From positions 1 to 64,000 of the forward strand of contig CACWXP010000012.1 of assembly GCA_902764875.1 (NCBI GenBank): 64,000 bases of DNA. The letters are read 5' to 3'. The position numbers were made by a program, and so were the translations under genes. This stretch comes from an uncultured Eubacteriales bacterium (GTDB taxonomy: Bacteria; Bacillota; Clostridia; Christensenellales; Aristaeellaceae). The notes under the pieces were generated by a model, which saw nothing but the letters and a program-made list of their open reading frames with translations, was not told where the DNA came from and did not search any database. Positions 58,289 through 64,000 of the stretch are shown one piece after another. Position 1 is the first letter of the stretch, and every line of letters starts with the position of its first letter.

Positions 58289-59737
58289 TCAGAAAAGACC
58301 TCTCCGGGAGTTTCTCCGCAGGGGGTAATGCTGCTCGCGGTAGTATTCCTCGGCGGCTTCGGTGAATACGCGTTCGTTTTCGCTTTCCGTGTGAACGGGA
58401 AGCTCGCTCTGGATTTTCTGAATCCGTTCGATCAGCAGCTCCACCTCGGACTTTTTCCGGCCTTCCTCGTCCTCCGCGGGAACCGGAGCAACGGTTTCCA
58501 GCTTATTGGAATAGGAGCCGGAAAGGTAGAGCGACAGCTTGGCGGAGGCGGGGCCGATCAGCTCATACAGCACGCTGGAGGAGAGAATGATGGTTTCCAG
58601 CGCGTGTCCCATTTCGCCGCCCAGCGCGCGGGCACCCAGGGCCGCAAGGCCGATGGCCACTCCGGCCTGGGGAATCAGGGCCAGCCCCAGATAATTCCGA
58701 ACTTTCGCAGACTTTCCCGCCATACGGCAGCCGCTCCAGGCGCCGATGTATTTTCCAAGAATGCGAACCAGGAAATAGACAACGCCGACAACCAGCAGCG
58801 GAACCGTGCCGATGGCGCCCGTATTTCCGACCAGGGAGCCCAGGTCGAAGGCCAGGCCGCTGCGGAAGAAGAAGAGCAGCAGAATCGGCGGGCTGAAGTA
58901 ATTCAGCTGGCGGAACATGCGCTCGTCGTCCGTTGTGTTGATATAAACCATGCCCATCGTCATGCAGCCCAGCAGGGGAGAAACATCCACCACCGCGCAC
59001 AGCCCGCAATAGGAGAAAAGAACGGCGATGGCGATGATGAGCCGGTTGTCGGTGCTGCGCCGGGTGCCCACCAGCCATTTCAGCAGCAGGCCGAACCCGC
59101 CGCCGAGGGCCAACAGGAGGATTGTTTTTCCGAGAGGAAGCAGGACGTTTTCAATCCTGAAGCCGGAGCTGGAAAAGACGGCGGTGGCAATGGACACGGC
59201 AATGGAATAGAGCACCAGCCCCACCACGTCGTCCAGGGCGACGACCTGCAGCAGCGTTTCGACAAAATCCCCCTTGGCGCCTGTCTGCCGGATGGTCATG
59301 ATGGTCGAGGCCGGGGCCGTGGCGGTGGCCAGGGCGCCGAGCACAATGGAAAAGGCAAGGTTCAGCCCCAGCATAAGCCAGCAGACCAGGAACACCAGCA
59401 CCGCGGCGCAGCAGGACTCCATCACCGTGATGATCATCACTTTTCCGCCGTTTTTCTTCAGCGCGGAAAAGCGGAAAAACTCGCCGGTGCTGAAGGCGAT
59501 GAAGGCCAGGGCGATATCCGGCAGGAAGGAGGTTCCCTCCACAATGGAGGCGGGCAGCAGATTCAGGCAGAAGGGACCAGCCAAAATGCCGCCGACAATA
59601 TAGGCAGTGACGTTCGGAAGACGCAGAACCTTGGTGATCCTGGTCATCAGGAAGCCGATGGCCAGCATCAGGGCAACGGAGATAATCGTGACCGCGACGG
59701 GCGAGGGATTGTCAATCCAGTTCATCCAGACCGGCAA
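58289..59737 (-). CDS. Cation:proton antiporter (CPA2 family)
   Basis: 482 residues, about 12 helices. The segments TAYIVGGILAGPF, LDDVVGLVLYSIAVSIAT and SPLLGCMTMGMV are typical of Na+/H+ or K+/H+ CPA2 exchangers. It lacks RCK/TrkA-N domains; instead it ends with a charged ~55-residue tail. TTG 59737 is preferred (AAAGGAG 9 nt upstream); ATG 59728 lies too far from that site and ATG 59776 precedes it. Co-transcribed with the MgtC gene. Confidence 0.87.
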   Translation of the reverse strand: MPVWMNWIDNPSPVAVTIISVALMLAIGFLMTRITKVLRLPNVTAYIVGGILAGPFCLNLLPASIVEGTSFLPDIALAFIAFSTGEFFRFSALKKNGGKVMIITVMESCCAAVLVFLVCWLMLGLNLAFSIVLGALATATAPASTIMTIRQTGAKGDFVETLLQVVALDDVVGLVLYSIAVSIATAVFSSSGFRIENVLLPLGKTILLLALGGGFGLLLKWLVGTRRSTDNRLIIAIAVLFSYCGLCAVVDVSPLLGCMTMGMVYINTTDDERMFRQLNYFSPPILLLFFFRSGLAFDLGSLVGNTGAIGTVPLLVVGVVYFLVRILGKYIGAWSGCRMAGKSAKVRNYLGLALIPQAGVAIGLAALGARALGGEMGHALETIILSSSVLYELIGPASAKLSLYLSGSYSNKLETVAPVPAEDEEGRKKSEVELLIERIQKIQSELPVHTESENERVFTEAAEEYYREQHYPLRRNSRRGLF

Positions 59738-59927
59738 GCAATCATCTCCTTTCCGGAAGTTATGAATGAAAAACACAACATGCCGCCCGGGGGAGCATAT
59801 GCTGTTCTTCCTGAAGGCTATTATACACCCGAAAACGCGGTTTGGCTATAAAAAAATATAAAGGGATTTTGCGGGAAGACGAAGAATTATTGATGCAGCA
59901 TGAAAAAATGAATCCGGAGGACGGAAT

Positions 59928-62096
59928 ATGACGGAACAGGCACTGAAAAAACTGCTGGAAAGCATGACGCTGGAGGAAAAAGCAGGTCAGCTGGTGCAGT
60001 GCAACGCGGGGCAGTTTATTGCCAATCAGCTGGAGATCACGGGCCCGGACGGCGAAATGCTGCCGTCGGAGGAGCTGAACCGGGTGATGGGCAGCGTGCT
60101 CACCTTTGAGGACGCGAAGCAGGCCAAGGCCCTGCAGGACAAGCACCTGGCGGCGGATCCGCATAAAATTCCCCTGCTGCTGATGCTGGACGTGATTCAC
60201 GGACTTCGCACCACCTATCCGATTCCACTGGCAATGGGGTGTTCCTTTGACGACGATCTGGTTTACGAATGCGCCGATATGGCGAGGAGGGAATCGTCCG
60301 TCTGCGGCGTGCACGTGACGTTCAATCCAATGGTGGATACCGCCCGGGATCCCCGGTGGGGACGGATCCTGGAGACAAACTCCGAGGAGCCGCTGCTCAA
60401 CGGCAGGATGGGGGCCGCCCTGGTGCGGGCCACGCAGGGGGACGACCTCGGAAAGCCGGAGAACGTTGCGTGCTGCGTCAAGCACTACGCTGCTTACGGC
60501 GCCGGGGAAGCCGGGCGCGATTACAACACGGTGGATGTTTCCGAGCGGATGCTGCGGGAAACCTATCTGCCGGCATACAAGGCCTGCCTGGACGCGGGAG
60601 CGCGGCTGATTATGCCTTCCTTCAACGCGCTGAACGGCGTTCCGTCCGTGGCAAACAAATATCTGATGAACGATATTCTCCGCGGGGAATGGGGCTTTGA
60701 AGGCGTGGTCATCAGCGACTACGACGCGGTCGGCGAACTGGTCAGCCACGGCGTGGCGGCGGATCTGAAGGACGCGGCAAGGCTGGCGATGGAAGCCGGA
60801 TGCGACATTGACATGGTGAAAAACGCCTACTATCTGCATCTGGCCAACCTGGTGCGGGAAGGTACTGTTTCCGAAGAAGCCGTGGACGCAGCCGTAATGC
60901 GGGTGCTGCGACTGAAAAACGAGCTGGGCCTGTTTGAGAACCCCTATCACGGCGCGGACGAGCAGGCGGAGAAGGAAGTCTATCTTTGCGAAAAGCACCG
61001 GGAAATTGCCCGCCGGGCGGCGGAGGAAACCGCTGTGCTGCTGAAAAACGAAGGAATCCTGCCCTTCCGCAGGGAGGTGAAACACGTTGCTCTGATCGGC
61101 CCCTTTGCGGAGGAAACACGGCTGAACGGCTTCTGGAGCCGTCCGGGCGCGGAACGCTACACCGTCACGATCCCGGAGGGAATCCGGAATCTGCTGCCGG
61201 AAGCGGAGCTGATCATCGAACGGGGCTGCGGCGCGGAGTTCGAGGACACGGACCGCAGCGGCATTGACCGGGCGGTACAGGCGGCCGCCGGCGCCGACGC
61301 CGTTATTCTTGCATTGGGAGAACCGGAAAATGACAGCGGAGAGGGAAGAAGCCGCGCGGAGCTGGATCTTCCCGGACCTCAGGCGGAACTGGCACGGCGC
61401 GTGATTGAAGCGAACGGAAACACAGCGATCATCCTGTTCAACGGGCGCCCGCTGGTGCTGACGGAGCTGGTTTCTTTTGCTCCGGCCGTGCTGGAAATGT
61501 GGTATCCGGGAACGGAGGCGGGGAACGCGGTGGCCCGGCTGCTGTGGGGCGAGGCGAATCCCTGCGGAAAGCTTTCGGCGGGACTGCCGCGAAGCGTCGG
61601 GCAGTGTCCGAATCCCTACAACCGGATGAATACCGGGCGGCCGAAGCCGGAACCGGACAGCCGGGCGTTTCCCTTCACCAGCTGCTATCTGGACACGCCA
61701 AACCTGCCGCTGTACTCCTTCGGTTTCGGACTCAGTTATACAACCTTTGCATATGAAAAGCTTTCTCTGGACCGGACGCAGATGACAAAGGACGGCGAAA
61801 TCCGGGTGACGGTCACGGTCCGGAACACGGGCGCCGCCGCGGGAAAGGAAACCGTGCAGCTGTATCTGCGGGATCCCGTTGCCTCTGTTGTGCGGCCGGT
61901 GCAGCAGCTGATTGATTACCGGAAAGTGTTCCTGAAGCCCGGTGAACGCGCAGAGGTGGTGTTCACCGTTTCGGAAATGCAGCTGCGCTTCTTTGACATG
62001 AACGGCAGGGAAATGTCCGAACCCGGGGAATTCAGGATTTCCACCGGATACGCGGATCACCTGCTGCTGACGGAACGTTTTGAACTGACGAAATAG
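59928..62096 (+). CDS. Glycoside hydrolase family 3 (beta-glucosidase/beta-xylosidase)
   Basis: 722 residues, no signal peptide, so probably cytoplasmic. A GH3 N-domain (ARDPRWGRILET, CVKHYAAYGAGEAGRDYN) carries nucleophile Asp264 in VVISDYDAV. A GH3 C-domain and a fibronectin-III-like domain (DGEIRVTVTVRNTGAAAGKETVQLYL) follow. Substrate may be beta-gluco- or xylo-oligosaccharides; it would complement the GH8 oligoxylanase at 20849. ATG 59928 follows GGAGG. No transport genes are adjacent. Confidence 0.92.
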   Translation: MTEQALKKLLESMTLEEKAGQLVQCNAGQFIANQLEITGPDGEMLPSEELNRVMGSVLTFEDAKQAKALQDKHLAADPHKIPLLLMLDVIHGLRTTYPIPLAMGCSFDDDLVYECADMARRESSVCGVHVTFNPMVDTARDPRWGRILETNSEEPLLNGRMGAALVRATQGDDLGKPENVACCVKHYAAYGAGEAGRDYNTVDVSERMLRETYLPAYKACLDAGARLIMPSFNALNGVPSVANKYLMNDILRGEWGFEGVVISDYDAVGELVSHGVAADLKDAARLAMEAGCDIDMVKNAYYLHLANLVREGTVSEEAVDAAVMRVLRLKNELGLFENPYHGADEQAEKEVYLCEKHREIARRAAEETAVLLKNEGILPFRREVKHVALIGPFAEETRLNGFWSRPGAERYTVTIPEGIRNLLPEAELIIERGCGAEFEDTDRSGIDRAVQAAAGADAVILALGEPENDSGEGRSRAELDLPGPQAELARRVIEANGNTAIILFNGRPLVLTELVSFAPAVLEMWYPGTEAGNAVARLLWGEANPCGKLSAGLPRSVGQCPNPYNRMNTGRPKPEPDSRAFPFTSCYLDTPNLPLYSFGFGLSYTTFAYEKLSLDRTQMTKDGEIRVTVTVRNTGAAAGKETVQLYLRDPVASVVRPVQQLIDYRKVFLKPGERAEVVFTVSEMQLRFFDMNGREMSEPGEFRISTGYADHLLLTERFELTK

Positions 62097-62181
62097 CCGG
62101 GGGAATAAAACGGCCGTATGATTCGTCTGATCAATGACGGACGCTTTTTGTCCGGATCATATGACCGGGAGGGAAATTCCA

Positions 62182-63525
62182 GTGAAAAGACTGATATTTC
62201 TGATCATGACGGCGGCCATCCTGGCGCTGTGCGCGGGGGCCGGGGCGGATCCTGCAAGAACGGACGGGACCGTGACGGCATGGATCGGAGAAGAAAACGA
62301 ACTGTTTCTGAAATGCACCGACGGCATTACAAGAAAGCTGTCCACGCCGATGAAAGACATCCTGAGCCTGACGGACACGGACGTGATCGGCCTGACCCAA
62401 ACGGGCCAGATTGTTTCCGTGAAAAAGGAGGGGACCAGTTATTCCATCCTGTCTGCCGCCGCGACGGAAACGGAAATTGCCGAAAAGACAGACAGAACCG
62501 TGCAGCTGCAGGACGGAAAGCTGACCGTTGGGGAGACGGTTTTCTCCGAACGGGCGGCGGTCGCCGCCACGGACGGAAAGATTCTTTACTGGATCAATCA
62601 AAGCGACAGCGGCTTTGTACTGATGCAGAAGGAAACGCCGGGCGCGGCAACGAAGACGGCGGGCACCCTGATTGCGAGCCTCACGGGAAAAAGCGTTCCG
62701 GAGCCGATCTCGATGACCGTGACGGCGGAGGCGCTGACGATCACCGCCGTGGACCGGAGTATCCTTTCCATCAGCCTGAAGGACGGCGAATCCGTTCCGT
62801 TTCCCGCTTCCGGTCAGGCAACGGCCGCAGCCTGCATGGCGGACGGACGTCTTTACAGATACAGAACGACAGAACTGGTTCCATGGGTGCTGGAGACGAT
62901 TGAAAACGACGCAATGCTGCTTGTGACGGTAACCCCGGCGCCGACGGCTGTTCCGGCACCGACGCCGACCCCCACGGCGACGCCGCGAACCACACTGGTA
63001 CCGACCACCGCTCCTTCCGGCGGAGGTTCTTCCTCGCGGCAGGACGACGGCAATATCTATAAAGGGGCGAAAGGGCAGACGGTCCGAAAAATCCAGCGGC
63101 GTCTGCAGGAACTCGGCTATCCCGTCGGTTATGTGGACGGGAGCTACGGCGACCAGACGCAGACGGCGGTGAGCCTCTTCTATGAAGCAATCCGCCAGCG
63201 GGAACGGAATTACATTACACCGAGCATGTACCGCAGGCTGTTTGCAAACGACGCACCCTATTATGACCCCTATGCACCGCTGCAACGGGGAGACTCGGGG
63301 CTGCGGGTTCGTATGGTGCAGATGATGCTGCGGCGGGTCGGCTACGATCCGATTCAGATTGACGGCGCGTACGGCCAGTGGACGGTCAATGCCATGGCAG
63401 CCTATCAGCAGGCTGTCGGGTATATTCCGGCTCAGGGAGAAATCCCCGGCGAGTATGCTTCGCGCGCTGTGCTGGAGAAGCTGCTTGGCCCCGATCCCGT
63501 GCCGGTGACGAATACGGACCTGTGA
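62182..63525 (+). CDS. Secreted protein with two peptidoglycan-binding repeats
   Basis: 447 residues. Signal peptide VKRLIFLIMTAAILALCAGAGA; GTG 62182 has GGGAGGG upstream, and ATG 62134 is an alternative that lies before it. An N-terminal beta-rich region (~30-245) has propeller-like strands (DGKILYWINQSDSGFVLM). A Thr/Pro linker (PAPTPTPTATP) leads to two PG_binding_1 repeats (GQTVRKIQRRLQELGYPVG; SGLRVRMVQMMLRRVGYDP). Probably binds the cell wall. No catalytic motif is recognised. Confidence 0.78.
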   Translation: MKRLIFLIMTAAILALCAGAGADPARTDGTVTAWIGEENELFLKCTDGITRKLSTPMKDILSLTDTDVIGLTQTGQIVSVKKEGTSYSILSAAATETEIAEKTDRTVQLQDGKLTVGETVFSERAAVAATDGKILYWINQSDSGFVLMQKETPGAATKTAGTLIASLTGKSVPEPISMTVTAEALTITAVDRSILSISLKDGESVPFPASGQATAAACMADGRLYRYRTTELVPWVLETIENDAMLLVTVTPAPTAVPAPTPTPTATPRTTLVPTTAPSGGGSSSRQDDGNIYKGAKGQTVRKIQRRLQELGYPVGYVDGSYGDQTQTAVSLFYEAIRQRERNYITPSMYRRLFANDAPYYDPYAPLQRGDSGLRVRMVQMMLRRVGYDPIQIDGAYGQWTVNAMAAYQQAVGYIPAQGEIPGEYASRAVLEKLLGPDPVPVTNTDL

Positions 63526-63538
63526 TTACGGTAACCTT

Positions 63539-63570
63539 AAAACCCGGAAGCACGGAAGCTTCCGGGTTTT
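63539..63570. terminator. Bidirectional terminator between convergent genes
   Basis: AAAACCCGGAAGC (63539-63551) pairs perfectly with GCTTCCGGGTTTT (63558-63570), with an A-run on one side and a T-run on the other. It lies between the peptidoglycan-binding gene and the convergent glycosyltransferase gene. Confidence 0.92.
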
Positions 63571-63590
63571 GAAAACCGCGATGGTTCTGT

Positions 63591-64000
63591 TCAGAAAGTA
63601 ATGCCCCATTTCATGAAGTACCGCAGCACGGTCGGAAGCCGGTGCTGCCGGTTTTCGAGAAAAAGTCCTGAACCTTCAGGCGGACGGAGAATGACCTGCA
63701 TATCCGGATGGTAAACAACGCTGCCCATCCTGCTTTCCAGAATCCGGCGGCAAAGATCGGCGTCCGCCTGGGAACGGGCAAAGTGCGGGTCGAACCCGTT
63801 CAGGCTGCGGAAGATTTCCGTTCGGATCATCATGAAGGAGACGGGAGCCGTATCCACCGGGGTCGGCATTTCTATATCGTGATTGGCCAACATGTATTCA
63901 CGCTTCCAGCGGAGGAAGAATCCGCCAAGGCTGCCGAAGGCACAGCCCAGCAGGCTGCGGACGGAGAGCTGTTTCCTCGGGAAGAACAGTTCTTCGCCTT
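63591..64000 (-). CDS. Glycosyltransferase family 2, C-terminal part (5' end outside window)
   Basis: The frame is open to the right edge, giving ~136 C-terminal residues. VDTAPVSFMMIRTEIFRSLNGFDPHFARSQADADLCRRIL matches the acceptor end of GT2 enzymes (the 'gGfDe.f..y.eDvDLc.R' segment), here with Ala-Asp-Ala-Asp in place of Glu-Asp-Val-Asp. GT2 enzymes build wall or exopolysaccharides. The N-terminal nucleotide-binding part is out of view, so the sugar donor is unknown. Confidence 0.7.
   Translation of the reverse strand, partial: GEELFFPRKQLSVRSLLGCAFGSLGGFFLRWKREYMLANHDIEMPTPVDTAPVSFMMIRTEIFRSLNGFDPHFARSQADADLCRRILESRMGSVVYHPDMQVILRPPEGSGLFLENRQHRLPTVLRYFMKWGITF

Noticed and set aside
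1-64000. CRISPR array, tRNA or rRNA genes
   Set aside because: No spaced ~30-bp direct repeats and no cloverleaf or rRNA-like segments were found; the three-helix elements lack an anticodon arm and CCA end.

Overview
The window looks like a chromosomal segment of a fairly GC-rich Clostridia (Bacillota), probably a gut or rumen plant-fibre degrader. Evidence: Firmicutes-type gene orders (ylxM-ffh-rpsP-khpA-rimM-trmD, comEC-holA, rplU-prp-rpmA, infC-rpmI-rplT), a Prp-cleavable L27 extension, strong TTGACA/TATAAT promoters with AGGAGG ribosome binding sites, many secreted proteins, and GH8 and GH3 glycosidases. A Christensenellales/Aristaeella-like affiliation is only a guess. No tRNA, rRNA, CRISPR array or complete insertion sequence was seen.

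Layout. 1-5.3 kb is an accessory region: the 3' end of a phage terminase gene, a small flavodoxin-HAD-DUF554 operon, an unrecognised 212-residue protein, a Phd-like/HicA-like toxin-antitoxin pair with a palindromic operator, an orphan VapB antitoxin and a truncated Ig-like (Big2) fragment. 6.3-14.7 kb is one long minus-strand cluster of SRP, ribosome-maturation, competence and replication genes. 14.9-18.8 kb has a poly-serine peptidoglycan-binding protein, pfkA and the infC operon with its leader. 18.9-33.2 kb holds transporters (CaCA antiporter, TAXI-TRAP, MntP), an oligoxylanase, a sugar-binding protein with galactokinase, the tsaE-tsaB-rimI t6A/ribosome genes, a phosphodiester glycosidase and a VanX-like dipeptidase. 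33.4-45.2 kb has rplU-prp-rpmA, metG-tatD-feoAB, topB, pepF, a pyruvyl transferase and rpmB. 45.3-54.4 kb has two complete iron/polyamine-type ABC transporters, arranged head to head from a shared 240-bp promoter region. 54.5-64 kb has a clostripain-like peptidase, an MgtC/antiporter pair, a GH3 glycosidase, a second peptidoglycan-binding protein and a truncated glycosyltransferase.

The most unusual signals are non-coding. (1) A ~70-nt three-helix element occurs twice (695-762 and 6238-6307). All three helices are intact in both copies, and the four base-pair differences in the stems are all compensatory. (2) Two families of 7-bp tandem repeats (AGTGGAT-like and TTTAGG-like) sit in intergenic gaps at four loci, and both families lie back to back at 26088-26187. 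(3) infC may start at a non-canonical ATC codon.

Protein functions are read from motifs and family knowledge; no database search was run.
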